Below, piece after piece: positions 25,950 through 35,734 of a stretch of 64,000 nt of DNA (position 1 is the stretch's first letter; each line of letters starts with the position of its first letter). A model generated the notes under the pieces. It made no database searches and was not told the DNA's origin. It saw nothing but the letters and a program-made list of their open reading frames with translations. Both the position numbers and the translations under genes were made by a program. Origin of the DNA: Pseudoalteromonas tunicata (GTDB lineage Bacteria > Pseudomonadota > Gammaproteobacteria > Enterobacterales > Alteromonadaceae); assembly GCF_002310815.1 (NCBI RefSeq), contig NZ_CP011033.1, positions 868,001-932,000 of the forward strand. Direction: 5' to 3'.

Positions 25950-28595
25950 ATGGAACTTAGCATTGGGTTAATTGGTTTAATCATTTTTATTGGTTCGTTA
26001 TGTGGGCTGGCCGCTTTTATCCAGATCCAAGGCTTAAAAGAACAAATGAACCTCTTAAAACAGCAAGTGTCTCGTTTATCTAAAGATGGCGGCGATAATT
26101 TAGACGTTTCATTCGCTGATAATCAAGCACTTGATGCTCAGTCTCAGATAAGCCTTGAATCAACTTCTCATCTTCATGCTACGTTTTCAGACATGCCCCT
26201 TGAAAGACCGGATCTTAAAACATCAGCACCGCACCATCCAAGTGCAACGACTAAACAATTAGAACCTACGCCAAGTATTCTAAAGGATTTTTTTAAAGAG
26301 GTTAAAAACCAACTTGAATTCAATTGGATGGTTTGGATTGGGGGACTTGCTTTAGCGTTTGGTGGGGTGTTTTTTGTAAACTACGCATTAGAGGCCGGTT
26401 TATTGTCGCCTACAATGCGAGTGATGTTAGGTGCCTTATTTGGCATTGCCAGTATTTGTGCTGCACAGTACCTTCATCGTCGAGAAATTGTCTTTGAACG
26501 TTTTACTAATTATATCCCTGCAGCGTTGGCGGGAGGTGGCTTTATTAGTTTGTTTGCATTGACTTTATTTTCGTTAATCAATTATCAACTTATATCGGCA
26601 ACTACAGCCTTTGTTCTTTTAGCATTTATTGCAGTAAGTGCCAGCTGGTTCGCACTTCGTTTTGGTCCACTCCTTGCTGTACTTGGTATTGTCGCAAGTT
26701 ACAGTGTGCCGCTTTGGGTTTCAAGCGGTCAAAGTATGCTGTTGTTTGTTCTGAGTTATATTGCGATGGTGACAATTTCAGCAACTTTAGTAGCAAGCAA
26801 AGTAAAGCGCGTTTGGCTTTGGTATTTGATTTGGTCTGGTCAATTACTTTGGCTTTTAGTTGCCTCTTTTGTCCACACGGATGAGCACTTCCATCTGGCT
26901 ATTGGCATTTTTTCAGTCTTTAGCATTATTCTTCTCATTGTTGTACCAAGGCTCACATGGCGACTCATCTCTGTTTCAATCCCCAACCTGCAATTTAAGC
27001 AATTAATGACATTGCGCCCAGACAATATTCTATTAGTAATCGTGTTGCTTTGTGTCTCCATTGCGCTACTTGGCACAGGTGATTTTGTAAGTAATTCTCT
27101 ATTGGCTATCAGTATTACTAGTTTGTTATTTTTAGCACCGCAACGATTTAATGGTTGGGATAGTTGGTTGTTTTTTGGTTTATTAATATTACTTATATTA
27201 ATAGTAAGCCAAGTACTGCCAAGCAGTGATCAAGATGGTTTATTAGCATTTAGCGGTACTTTTTTAATTGCTCTTGCAGCAAGTGCAATTATTTTGAGCT
27301 ACGGCTGCTATTTTTCGTTTCGTTTTCCAACCAGGTTAAGTTTTAGCTTAATCGCTGTTTTATCGCCTTTTTGTTTATTGGCAAGTACCTATGTACAAAT
27401 TGCAGATAAATGGCTACCGCAAGTGTATGGCTTGTGGTCAACATTTTTGTTGTTAAGTGCTGCTGCGATGGTTTGGGCATCAAAACGGCACCTAAGTACT
27501 TGGCAGCGCTTTATTTGGTGGTGCGGAGTGAATGCCAATATTACACTCGCTATGACTATGTTACTTGATAAAACAGGACTTACGCTTGCTTTAGCAATAC
27601 AAGTATTTTTGATTAGTATCTTGGTGAAACGTACTCACGTTGACATGCCTCACTGGCCATTAAAAGTGCTTACTTTTTTGGTTACGATTCGTTTAACCAT
27701 GGCGCCTTGGCAGGCTGATTATCAACAATTCGAACTAATAGGAATGCATTGGACTAGCGTTATTTATCCATTGGTTATTGCATTATTTGTTATGGCTGCT
27801 AAATGTTGGCAGTCAAGCACTTTAAAAGCTTGGTTACAAGGTGCAGCCCTTCATTGTATCGCTTTATTTATAACCACCCAAACCAGTCTTTTGTTAGTTG
27901 GTAATATGCCTGATTTTGGGCATCTTTCGCTGCATGAACACATAGTGCTGAGTATAAACTGGTTATTACTTGCAGGTGCTTACCTTTATCGTAGCAAATT
28001 TGCTAATAAATTATGTCAGTTGTATCAAATCGCGGCGGGTATTTTGATATTTGGTTCATTTGCATATCAGTTTGAGTTGTTTCTCGAACAAAATCCGCTT
28101 TTTGAGCAGATTAATATTGGTTCAATGCCAATATTTAATTGGCTTTTATTATGGTGGGGAGCACCTGCGATATTATTTATGGTAATCGCACATTTATTGA
28201 CCCCTATAAACACAAGATTAAAAAAAGCGTGTCACTTTATAGCTGCATGTTTTGCTGTTTTATCCGTCAATGCACTTATTCGCCAATGCTGGCAAGGTGA
28301 ATATATCGATTTATCAAACGCTACATCTGATGGAGAAATGATCAGTTACTCACTCTTTTGGCTTTTTATCGCTTGTATTACTGTGATTATGGGGCATTTT
28401 AAAACGAACTTAATGATTCAAAAAGTGGGCCTGGCCTTACTTGCGATTGTAATTGGTAAAGTATTTTTGGTTGATATGGCCAATTTGACCGGATTATTGC
28501 GAGCGGCTTCGTTTGTAGGTCTTGGTTTATCATTGGTTGGATTGAGTGGCTTATTTCAATGGTTGCGCAAACGTAATTATACTGTTTCTAACTGA
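25950..28595 (+). CDS. DUF2339 polytopic membrane protein
   Basis: 881 residues. TM1 at the N-terminus is followed by a short coiled-coil (GLKEQMNLLKQQVSRLSKD) and a polar linker to about residue 120, then a dense series of more than twenty hydrophobic segments starting FNWMVWIGGLALAFGGVFFVNYALEAGLLSP, the DUF2339 hallmark, and ending with LLAIVIGKVFLVDMANLTGLLRAASFVGLG. Function is unknown for the family; a role in envelope integrity is only conjecture. Monocistronic. Confidence 0.88.
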   Translation: MELSIGLIGLIIFIGSLCGLAAFIQIQGLKEQMNLLKQQVSRLSKDGGDNLDVSFADNQALDAQSQISLESTSHLHATFSDMPLERPDLKTSAPHHPSATTKQLEPTPSILKDFFKEVKNQLEFNWMVWIGGLALAFGGVFFVNYALEAGLLSPTMRVMLGALFGIASICAAQYLHRREIVFERFTNYIPAALAGGGFISLFALTLFSLINYQLISATTAFVLLAFIAVSASWFALRFGPLLAVLGIVASYSVPLWVSSGQSMLLFVLSYIAMVTISATLVASKVKRVWLWYLIWSGQLLWLLVASFVHTDEHFHLAIGIFSVFSIILLIVVPRLTWRLISVSIPNLQFKQLMTLRPDNILLVIVLLCVSIALLGTGDFVSNSLLAISITSLLFLAPQRFNGWDSWLFFGLLILLILIVSQVLPSSDQDGLLAFSGTFLIALAASAIILSYGCYFSFRFPTRLSFSLIAVLSPFCLLASTYVQIADKWLPQVYGLWSTFLLLSAAAMVWASKRHLSTWQRFIWWCGVNANITLAMTMLLDKTGLTLALAIQVFLISILVKRTHVDMPHWPLKVLTFLVTIRLTMAPWQADYQQFELIGMHWTSVIYPLVIALFVMAAKCWQSSTLKAWLQGAALHCIALFITTQTSLLLVGNMPDFGHLSLHEHIVLSINWLLLAGAYLYRSKFANKLCQLYQIAAGILIFGSFAYQFELFLEQNPLFEQINIGSMPIFNWLLLWWGAPAILFMVIAHLLTPINTRLKKACHFIAACFAVLSVNALIRQCWQGEYIDLSNATSDGEMISYSLFWLFIACITVIMGHFKTNLMIQKVGLALLAIVIGKVFLVDMANLTGLLRAASFVGLGLSLVGLSGLFQWLRKRNYTVSN

Positions 28596-29092
28596 GCGTA
28601 TGATTTATGGTTTTTTTTTGATTAAATTTGCGATTTCGAACCCTTTATAGATATTTGAGGCAACTAAGTCGTAAAATTATATGTTTCTTTAATTGAAACG
28701 CGTGTCTTTTGTTGTTTTTTGTTAGTGAAAAGCATCGCTATATTTATTACATCCTATTACATAAAAATTGACGATAATTTCATAAAACTAAGCAAAGCAT
28801 TCTTGCTGGAATTTACTTTTTAGGCTTTAACACTTTAACTTTAGAGTGTTTTAAAGTTTAGTAACTTTTTGTTTTAGTTGATTTTATGTTTATTTTTTCA
28901 ATCTTGAAAGCATGAGTGAATGTTAAGGGTGCCCGTTTTATTAGTGTCGAAAAATAACACTGTTATTATAAAAATGTGTTAACGAAAAATATCAGAGTAC
29001 TATCAATATCTACGAATAAAGTGTAAGATTTAGCCATATTTATGAAAATAAATGTACTCTCACCAAATTAAGCACGATTTACGGAGCTCGGC
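28596..29092. other. long AT-rich upstream region of the giant surface protein gene
   Basis: 497 bases without an ORF. It contains imperfect inverted repeats around 28825-28862 (AACACTTTAAC / GTTTTAAAGTT) and many T runs. Length suggests regulated expression of the downstream gene, but no defined promoter could be assigned. GGAG seven bases before the ATG at 29093 is the RBS. Confidence 0.4.
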
Positions 29093-32000
29093 ATGAAATT
29101 AAAAAGATTAACTTGTGGCGTTTTGTTGGCTCTAGGCGGCCAAGTTCAAGCCAATGAAGTTTGTAGTAGTGAAGTGTATGGGGTTAATCTTAATGCCGGC
29201 TCGAGCATCGTAAAAATTACCCCTACAACGGGTCAATTTGCGTTGCATTCATCTGTGTTGCAATATTCAGATGCACTGGCGTATCAAGAATCAACGGATC
29301 GCCTTTATTATGTTACCAAGCCAGTAAATGGTAAGCCGCGTTTAGTCTATGTTGACATGGCAACAGAGCAACATGTTGATGTTGCAGCAACAACAGGTAC
29401 TTATCGTTTAGCATTTTCTCCAGATGGTCAAACACTTTGGGGTTCTTCAGAAGATACCGTATTTAATATAAATACTAACGACGGCACAGTAAGCAACAAA
29501 GTAACTCTAACAGGATTTGCAACTGATGCAGACAAACTGTGGGGTGATATTGTATTTATTAACGATACATTACACATAGTAACTAATAAAAAGTTATTTG
29601 CTGTTGATTTAGCCGCTGGCACTGTACGCGAAGTGGGCATGCATAACTTAAGTGTAACAGGCTCAACGATTGACTCACTGGGTCAATTATTAGTATCGAG
29701 CAATGCTGGTAATAATAAAACCGACCTCTATACCTTAGATCCTGCAACAGCTAAACCATCATTATTAAGCTCAATTAACTATCGTATCAATGACCTTGCA
29801 ACGCGTACTTATGTACAACCAGCATGCACACAATTGCAAGATAACGTATCGTCTGTTGAAGCAATAAAAAACAATTCGGTTGAAGGGCAAGTTCTGCATG
29901 CTCGAGTGCATTTTGAGCAACCGATTTCAACCGATACAGTTACTTATTTAAATATTGAAAACGCATCGGCTCAAAAAAATGCCGATTTTGACCGTTTTGT
30001 TGAATTATCATTTGATAATGGCATGACTTGGACCAGCGTTAAAAACATTTCAACCATCGCCACTACGGATGCATTCAAAGGGTTAAGCCACTTTGATGTG
30101 CGTATACATTCTTTCAAAGATGGTGATATTGAAGGCAACGAAAATTTTGTGCTAGAAGCATGGAATGAAGGTCAAGCAGATAAAAAGTCACGTATTTTCA
30201 CTATTGTTGATCAAGACAGCTCTTCTCCTGATGTAACCTCAGTAACACTTACTTCTGAAAATGTACCTGAAGGCGTTTTCATGGTGGCTGACGTTGTTTT
30301 GTCACAAGCGACAACCTCAGAATTTGATCATTACATTCAATTAGTCACTAACAGTGAAAACCCTGCTTATAGTGCTCTAAATGAAGATTTTACTGGCCAA
30401 CTAGAAATCAGTTTTAACCGTGGTATTTCATGGCAAAGTATAGGTTTGGTTGGTGAGTTAATTAAAGCTCGCATTTATGAAGGTGTTTCTGAGTATAAAC
30501 TGCGTGCAAAAGTCTATTCAGACGGTGTTACAGAAGGAGCTGAAACTGCAGCAATTTCAATTTCAGCTTCTAGCGATGGCCTATTTGCTATTGAACGTCC
30601 ATTTACTATAAATGACGCAGTAAAAAGTTGTCTACCTAAGGTCATGTACACTATCGCCTTACCAAACCCATTTAGCGAAGATGGTTATATGGACTTTGAG
30701 GTTGGCTACCGTTCAGAAGCAAAATGTGATGGTCAGTACAAATTTGAATTAGTAGAAACCAGTATTTCTTATGTTGATAAAGCAAAGAAAGGTGTCGATT
30801 TTAGTACTCTAGTTGATATAAAAGACATTAACTCTCGTGAGTTTGAGCAATTTGCTGTTGATGCAAGTGGCGTAGTAACAATTGATGTACCTAAAGGTTC
30901 TGCTGGTTTTGTAGTTCGTGTGTATGGTAAACCAGATGATATTATTGAAGGCCCTGAAGAGTTTTCAATTAATGCTTGGGCATCACCAGACCAATCAGAT
31001 TTATTCTTTAAAGATATTACAATTTTAGATGGTGATAATATCACACCATCAACGTCACCAAATGTATCTCTGTTGTCGATTAATCCTAATCCTGCGGCTG
31101 AAGGTCAAACCGCTCGTATTACGGTTTCACTTGAAAAAGCGACCACAGTTATAGATAGCGTCCTAAATGTAAAATTTAATGATGTTGAAGCTATTAGCAC
31201 TGAAGATTATAACAATATTGCTGCTGTTAGTTTTGATGTTGGTGCAACATGGCAAAGTGTTGATTTAAAATCTCAAGCTGCTTTGTTATTGCCAATAGGA
31301 ACACAGACAGTATTAATCGATGTTGCTACAAAGACTGATGACGAGTTTGAAACCAGTGAAAGCACAATGTTTTCTGCTTGGGGTCAAGATGATCAAAGTG
31401 ATTTTAAAACCCGTAAGTTAACTATCACAGATATGACAACCGCTTCGATATCTTTAAGCAGCGTAACTGGTAATGTAGTTGAAGGCCAACAAGTCGAATT
31501 ATTACTTCGACTTAATCAAGCATTAAATGAAGATGCTACAATTTATTTTGCTCCCTATGATGGCACAGCTAAAGTTGGTCAAGATTTTTCAGCTTATAAC
31601 TATACGATCACGTTAGAGGCAGGAAAAACAGATTACAGTATATTTATTAACACTACTGACGATCTTGATTTAGAAGATATTGAATATTTTGATGTACAAG
31701 TGACTGGCCTGGTAAATGTATCTGGTTCACAAACGTTACGTGTATTCATTAATGATAATGAGCAAACTCCAACCATGGACCAAGTTCGTGCTTTAGCTAC
31801 TTCAGTTAAAGAAGGCGATGAAGCGAGTTTTGCTGTTTCGTTAACCCATGCTCTAAATGCTCCAACGTTAGTAAGTTTAAGCCTAACAGATGATTCAGCA
31901 AAAGCTGGTGATGATTTTGCTTCAATCGTCAATGTAAGCTTTGATAATGGCGTTACTTGGTCTTCAACAACGTTGCCAAACACGGTTGAAGTACCCGCTC

Positions 32001-33895
32001 AAGTATCAGAGTTCATTGTTAAGGTCACCACAATTCGTGACACTGAACGTGAGTCTACAGAAGAGTTTTCGTTAAAAGCTTGGACTACTTCTAATGCATC
32101 TGACATCGCTCAGGCGTCGGGCACTATTACAGATAACGGCGCGCCAATAGCAACTGATGATTCAGCTGAAGTTAATGAAGATAGTTTAGCTAACAATATT
32201 GATGTGCTCGGTAATGACAGCGATCCTGAAAATGACAAGTTGACAGTCGCTAGTGCAACATCAAACGAGGGTGTTGTTCAAATTAACATCAATGGCACAT
32301 TGAACTTCCAGCCAGATACAAATTTTAATGGTATTGCAACGATCACTTATGTAGTCGTAGATGAATTTGGTGGTGAAGATACCGCTTATGTTTCAGTAAA
32401 TGTAATACCTGTTAATGATGCGCCAATTGCTAGACCAGATTTAGCTAAAGTTTCTGAAGATAGCCAAGACAATATTATTGTAGTTTTATCGAATGATGAA
32501 GATATTGATAAAGATACTTTATCAGTAACGAGTGCCTCGGCTAATAATGGCACAGTCATTATTAATATTGATGGAACAGTTACTTATACGCCAAATGCTA
32601 ATTTTACTGGCACTGATACCATTAGCTACAGTGTTTCTGATGGTAAGGGTGGTAGTGCTTCAAGTACAGTGACAGTTACAGTTGATAACCAAAACGATGC
32701 GCCAACAGCTGCACCATTTACAGCAATTGTTGATGAAGATAGCCTAAATAATGTCATTGATGTATCTGCTTATCTAGCCGATAACGACAACGATACTTTA
32801 ACTTTATCAAGTCCTGCAGCTAATAACGGGGTAGTGACGGTAGTTGATAACGGTAAGTTAACTTATACACCAAAGCCTGGTTTTGTCGGCTCAGATACTA
32901 TTACCTATACAGTAAGTGATGGTAAAGGTGGTACAGCACAAGGTGTGATTACAATGACAGTTAAAAATGTCAATGATGCACCTGTCGCTAAACCTAAGGC
33001 TGTCGAAGTTAACGAGAATAGTCAAAATAATATCATCACATTAGCAGACGTATTAGAAGATGCTGATAATGATGTATTAACAGTAACTAACATTTCTGCC
33101 CAGCACGGTACTGTAACGCTTCAAAATGGCCAACTAGTATATACACCGCAAGCTAGTTATTCTGGCGCTGATGAAATCACTTACACTGTCAGTGATGGCA
33201 AAGGGGGTAGTGCTCAAGGCTATGTTGAAGTAACTATCAAGCCTGTAAACGCAACTATTTCATTAATTGCAGTCAATGGCGCAAGCCGAGAAGAGGGCCA
33301 AACGGCAACATATCGTATTGTACTTAATCAAGCGATTTCAAATGATGCCACTATTGAAGTGCAAGTCACTAATGGCACAGCGTTTAAAGGTAGTGACTTT
33401 AGTTTCACCAATACCACAATGACAGTTCCAGCAGGTCAAACGTCAGTTGAATTTAATGTGGTTACCATTGAAGACTCAACCCATGAAGAGCTTGAAGATT
33501 ATAATGTGAAAATTATCGCTAAATCTAACGCAACGGGTACTGCACAATTAAAAGCTGTGATTGTTGATGACGATTGTTTGCCAGCTGAATATACCCGTAT
33601 AAACTACCGCTTCATCAGTGAGTCGGCAGGTTGGGATAACGATTGGGGTATTAAAGTCGATGGTAAATACACTAAATTGCTAGACGAGCGTGGTGCTTCA
33701 GGTTCTTTTGATGTCCCTCTTGGAAAAAATATCACCTATGTACTTGCTCGTGATGGTAAGTCAAATGATTTAACTACAGATTTCAAATGGAATGGAACTG
33801 ATCAACGCTGGGAAGATACATACAGAGGTGATGCGGATTACAATGATTTTGTAGTTAATGTTACAACCGCCAAAGTATCGTATGGTTGTAAATAA
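29093..33895 (+). CDS. giant exported Calx-beta / cadherin-like repeat protein
   Basis: 1600 residues with a Sec signal peptide (cleavage near VQANE, 21). About 25-245 look like a beta-propeller (YYVTKPVNG, RLAFSPDGQTLWGSS). From about 260 to 1015 come five or so Calx-beta-like units (VEGQVLHARVHF, VPEGVFMVADVVL, AAEGQTARITVSL, VVEGQQVELLLRL, VKEGDEASFAVSL). Then four ~95-residue tandem cadherin-like repeats (PIATDDSAEVNEDS, NDAPIARPDLAKVSEDS, NDAPTAAPFTAIVDEDS, NDAPVAKPKAVEVNENS), another Calx-beta unit and a cysteine-bounded C-terminal domain ending GDADYNDFVVNV, as in choice-of-anchor modules. No LPXTG, PEP-CTERM or autotransporter barrel is seen; probably a calcium-stabilised secreted or surface adhesin. 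Confidence 0.85.
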   Translation: MKLKRLTCGVLLALGGQVQANEVCSSEVYGVNLNAGSSIVKITPTTGQFALHSSVLQYSDALAYQESTDRLYYVTKPVNGKPRLVYVDMATEQHVDVAATTGTYRLAFSPDGQTLWGSSEDTVFNINTNDGTVSNKVTLTGFATDADKLWGDIVFINDTLHIVTNKKLFAVDLAAGTVREVGMHNLSVTGSTIDSLGQLLVSSNAGNNKTDLYTLDPATAKPSLLSSINYRINDLATRTYVQPACTQLQDNVSSVEAIKNNSVEGQVLHARVHFEQPISTDTVTYLNIENASAQKNADFDRFVELSFDNGMTWTSVKNISTIATTDAFKGLSHFDVRIHSFKDGDIEGNENFVLEAWNEGQADKKSRIFTIVDQDSSSPDVTSVTLTSENVPEGVFMVADVVLSQATTSEFDHYIQLVTNSENPAYSALNEDFTGQLEISFNRGISWQSIGLVGELIKARIYEGVSEYKLRAKVYSDGVTEGAETAAISISASSDGLFAIERPFTINDAVKSCLPKVMYTIALPNPFSEDGYMDFEVGYRSEAKCDGQYKFELVETSISYVDKAKKGVDFSTLVDIKDINSREFEQFAVDASGVVTIDVPKGSAGFVVRVYGKPDDIIEGPEEFSINAWASPDQSDLFFKDITILDGDNITPSTSPNVSLLSINPNPAAEGQTARITVSLEKATTVIDSVLNVKFNDVEAISTEDYNNIAAVSFDVGATWQSVDLKSQAALLLPIGTQTVLIDVATKTDDEFETSESTMFSAWGQDDQSDFKTRKLTITDMTTASISLSSVTGNVVEGQQVELLLRLNQALNEDATIYFAPYDGTAKVGQDFSAYNYTITLEAGKTDYSIFINTTDDLDLEDIEYFDVQVTGLVNVSGSQTLRVFINDNEQTPTMDQVRALATSVKEGDEASFAVSLTHALNAPTLVSLSLTDDSAKAGDDFASIVNVSFDNGVTWSSTTLPNTVEVPAQVSEFIVKVTTIRDTERESTEEFSLKAWTTSNASDIAQASGTITDNGAPIATDDSAEVNEDSLANNIDVLGNDSDPENDKLTVASATSNEGVVQININGTLNFQPDTNFNGIATITYVVVDEFGGEDTAYVSVNVIPVNDAPIARPDLAKVSEDSQDNIIVVLSNDEDIDKDTLSVTSASANNGTVIINIDGTVTYTPNANFTGTDTISYSVSDGKGGSASSTVTVTVDNQNDAPTAAPFTAIVDEDSLNNVIDVSAYLADNDNDTLTLSSPAANNGVVTVVDNGKLTYTPKPGFVGSDTITYTVSDGKGGTAQGVITMTVKNVNDAPVAKPKAVEVNENSQNNIITLADVLEDADNDVLTVTNISAQHGTVTLQNGQLVYTPQASYSGADEITYTVSDGKGGSAQGYVEVTIKPVNATISLIAVNGASREEGQTATYRIVLNQAISNDATIEVQVTNGTAFKGSDFSFTNTTMTVPAGQTSVEFNVVTIEDSTHEELEDYNVKIIAKSNATGTAQLKAVIVDDDCLPAEYTRINYRFISESAGWDNDWGIKVDGKYTKLLDERGASGSFDVPLGKNITYVLARDGKSNDLTTDFKWNGTDQRWEDTYRGDADYNDFVVNVTTAKVSYGCK

Positions 33896-33933
33896 GCGTT
33901 AATCTAGTCTGTTAGAGCCAGACTACTACTATT

Positions 33934-33966
33934 AAAAGCCAGTTATTAAACTGGCTTTTTTATTTT
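33934..33966 (+). terminator. terminator of the giant surface protein gene
   Basis: AAAAGCCAGTT/AACTGGCTTTT stem with a 4-nt loop and a long T-rich tail. Confidence 0.88.
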
Positions 33967-33986
33967 TTACTTATCCTTGAGTTTGT

Positions 33987-34193
33987 TTATATCTTAATAA
34001 AGTAAGGGAGAATGATTAAAGCAACTCCTGTAATTACCAGTATAAAAATATTCACAATAAAATATGGTACTATCAATAAGCCAATTCCCGCGAGTAATGG
34101 GACGACCGCGCGTTGTTTCTTACCATAAATAAAATAGCCTAAGCCAATCCCTCCAAATAAGATGCCCCACAGCAACTGAGCTGTTGTATCCAT
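33987..34193 (-). CDS. small two-helix membrane protein
   Basis: 68 residues, nearly all hydrophobic: LLWGILFGGIGLGYFIYG, a short basic loop GKKQR, then VPLLAGIGLLIVPYFIVNIFILVITGVALIILPYFI. Inside-positive KKQR loop predicts two or three transmembrane segments. Family unknown to me, although the GIGLGYFIYGKKQ pattern recurs in small gammaproteobacterial membrane proteins as I recall. Single gene, tail to tail with the giant surface protein gene. Confidence 0.75.
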   Translation of the reverse strand: MDTTAQLLWGILFGGIGLGYFIYGKKQRAVVPLLAGIGLLIVPYFIVNIFILVITGVALIILPYFIKI

Positions 34194-34458
34194 GACCTAA
34201 CCCACTTTGTAATCGATTTTTTACTATGGCATTAATAATAAAAAATGTTAAGACGATAATTGTTTAACCAAAGGCTCGATTATTAAAGCCGTTATCCTAA
34301 TCTCTGTAATGTTCGTTTTTATATTTGCAGTAAAAGCGTTAACCATTACATTAAAAATTATTAGCTTGAAGGTAATTAACCTTAATACTCGATAATAAAT
34401 CTATTACAGCTAGCAATTTTGAGTTTTTCTGATAAAAAACTAACCCTATAATAAAACT

Positions 34459-34583
34459 GAGAAATTAAGGCTTAGTTCAGTTTCATAATGTGATACTGCA
34501 GTTGTTCATTTGAACACTTCCCTTATGAAACATTGTTGATTGTTTTATTTAGCCAACCTAATTATTAGGTTGGCTTTTTTTGT
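34459..34583 (+). ncRNA. candidate small RNA with orphan terminator
   Basis: A perfect TATAAT at 34447-34452 is followed about 100 bp later by a strong intrinsic terminator (AGCCAACCTAAT/ATTAGGTTGGCT, 34551-34575, then seven Ts) with no ORF between them. A small hairpin GTTCATTTGAAC precedes the terminator. The next gene upstream on this strand ends at 33895 and has its own terminator, so this one is an orphan. The -35 is weak and no RNA family is recognised. A terminated untranslated transcript of about 125 nt is an inference. Confidence 0.35.
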
Positions 34584-34666
34584 ATCTGCGAGTTCTCTTT
34601 TGCATCATTCGACAACATTTATTCAACTGCTAAACTTAGCTGATGTAAATTTCAAAGGTGAACAGG

Positions 34667-35419
34667 ATGATTATTTGCGCTCGTACTTGGTTCATATTAT
34701 CTATCATGCTTAGTGTGTTTACTGCATCGTTATTTGCTGCGCCTATACAAATTTATACCGAAGAGTTCTCACCTTTTCAAATTAGCAACAAACAAGGGGA
34801 TGTCTCAGGTTTAGCGACTGATATCGTTACTAATATTTTTAATCATGCAAATATTGAGCATCAAATTGAAATTTATCCTTGGTTTAGAGCTGTTCATACT
34901 GTTGAAAAAACACCAGATACATTTATTTATTCGATGGCGAGGACGAATGAACGAGAAAATAAATTTATCTGGATCGCACCACTTTGCCACTTAGAAGTTT
35001 CTTTTTATCGTTTAAAATCACGTAATGATATTGAGATTAATAGCTTAGAAGATGCAAAAACTTATGTAACAGCTGTTGCTGCAGGCCAGCCATCAGAGGC
35101 CTTTTTAATAAATCATGGGTTCAATGTAGAAAATAATTTAGTCGTGGTCGCAAGTCATGAACAATCGGCAGGAATGCTTCCTAAAGATAGAATCGATCTT
35201 ATATTTGGTGCCGATTTATTTATTGAAAATGTGCAGCATATCTTTCAGATGGATACACTTTGGCAAAAAGTTTACACCGAACCCAAGTTAAGTAAAACCA
35301 TGTATTTAGCAGCAAACATACATACTTCTCAAGCCTTAATTGAGCAATTAAAAGAAAGTTATTCAACCATTAAACCTCAGCTTATTTCTAATCCTGACTG
35401 TCCTCAATCCTCGTTTTAA
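34667..35419 (+). CDS. periplasmic solute-binding-like protein (SBP_bac_3), second copy of the type
   Basis: About 250 residues with a signal peptide ending SLFAAPI (near 25). The mature start IQIYTEEFSPFQISNKQGDVSGLATDIV and IEIYPWFRAVHTVEKTPDTFIYSMARTNERENKFIWI parallel the protein at 20796, so the two are distant paralogues. Start ATG 34667 has AAAGG eight bases upstream; a GTG nine bases earlier is the alternative. No transporter partners adjoin. Ligand unknown. Confidence 0.8.
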   Translation: MIICARTWFILSIMLSVFTASLFAAPIQIYTEEFSPFQISNKQGDVSGLATDIVTNIFNHANIEHQIEIYPWFRAVHTVEKTPDTFIYSMARTNERENKFIWIAPLCHLEVSFYRLKSRNDIEINSLEDAKTYVTAVAAGQPSEAFLINHGFNVENNLVVVASHEQSAGMLPKDRIDLIFGADLFIENVQHIFQMDTLWQKVYTEPKLSKTMYLAANIHTSQALIEQLKESYSTIKPQLISNPDCPQSSF

Positions 35420-35455
35420 AGAAGAACGCAGCTCTTTTTTTCACTTTTAACGCGC

Positions 35456-35484
35456 GAAAAAGTGTCCGAAACGGACACTTTTTC
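35456..35484. promoter_or_regulatory. probable upstream activating palindrome of the export operon
   Basis: Perfect 13-bp inverted repeat around AAA, core GTGTCCG-AAA-CGGACAC. A degenerate second site TGTCCG-CGGTCA follows at 35486-35497. It lies about 95 bp upstream of a sigma-54-like promoter, the usual distance for an NtrC-type activator, and the operon encodes such a regulator. Its T-rich arm could also serve as terminator for the gene ending at 35419. Confidence 0.55.
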
Positions 35485-35563
35485 ATGTCCGCGGTCAGTT
35501 TTATTTACCTTACTTGAAATTGAAATATATTTAAATTCAATCTGTTATCTTCTTTTTGAATGT

Positions 35564-35579
35564 TGGCACATATCTCGAA
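35564..35579 (+). promoter_or_regulatory. sigma-54-like promoter
   Basis: TGGCACATATCTCGAA: perfect -24 element (TGGCAC) and a weak -12 element (TCGA for TTGC; two mismatches) at the correct spacing, 36 bp before the first ORF of the operon. The presence of a sigma-54-dependent regulator in the operon makes the match more credible. Confidence 0.45.
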
Positions 35580-35614
35580 TACTCCTGGTTAATTAAGTCA
35601 TTCAAGGAATGGAC

Positions 35615-35734
35615 ATGTTATTAACCACTTTGTTTTTTGCAACTCCAGTAATAGTTATAAGCATTGCACTATTGATTGCTTTGATAGAACAAAAAAGCCA
35701 ATTGTTAGCTGTATTTGGAGGCAGCAAAATATGA
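35615..35734 (+). CDS. 39-residue membrane peptide heading the export operon
   Basis: Small ORF MLLTTLFFATPVIVISIALL… ending FGGSKI, one hydrophobic helix followed by a short polar tail (EQKSQLLAVFGGSK). AAGGA lies upstream of its ATG, and its TGA overlaps the ATG of the next gene (ATGA), while the GGAGG for that gene lies inside this ORF. This is the architecture of a translationally coupled leader or a genuine small subunit. No known family; too short for automatic calling. Confidence 0.55.
   Translation: MLLTTLFFATPVIVISIALLIALIEQKSQLLAVFGGSKI

Noticed and set aside
35456-35484. Palindrome as a mere terminator of the upstream gene
   Set aside because: Not excluded, but the GTGTCCG/CGGACAC core, the degenerate second site and the sigma-54 context favour an activator site.
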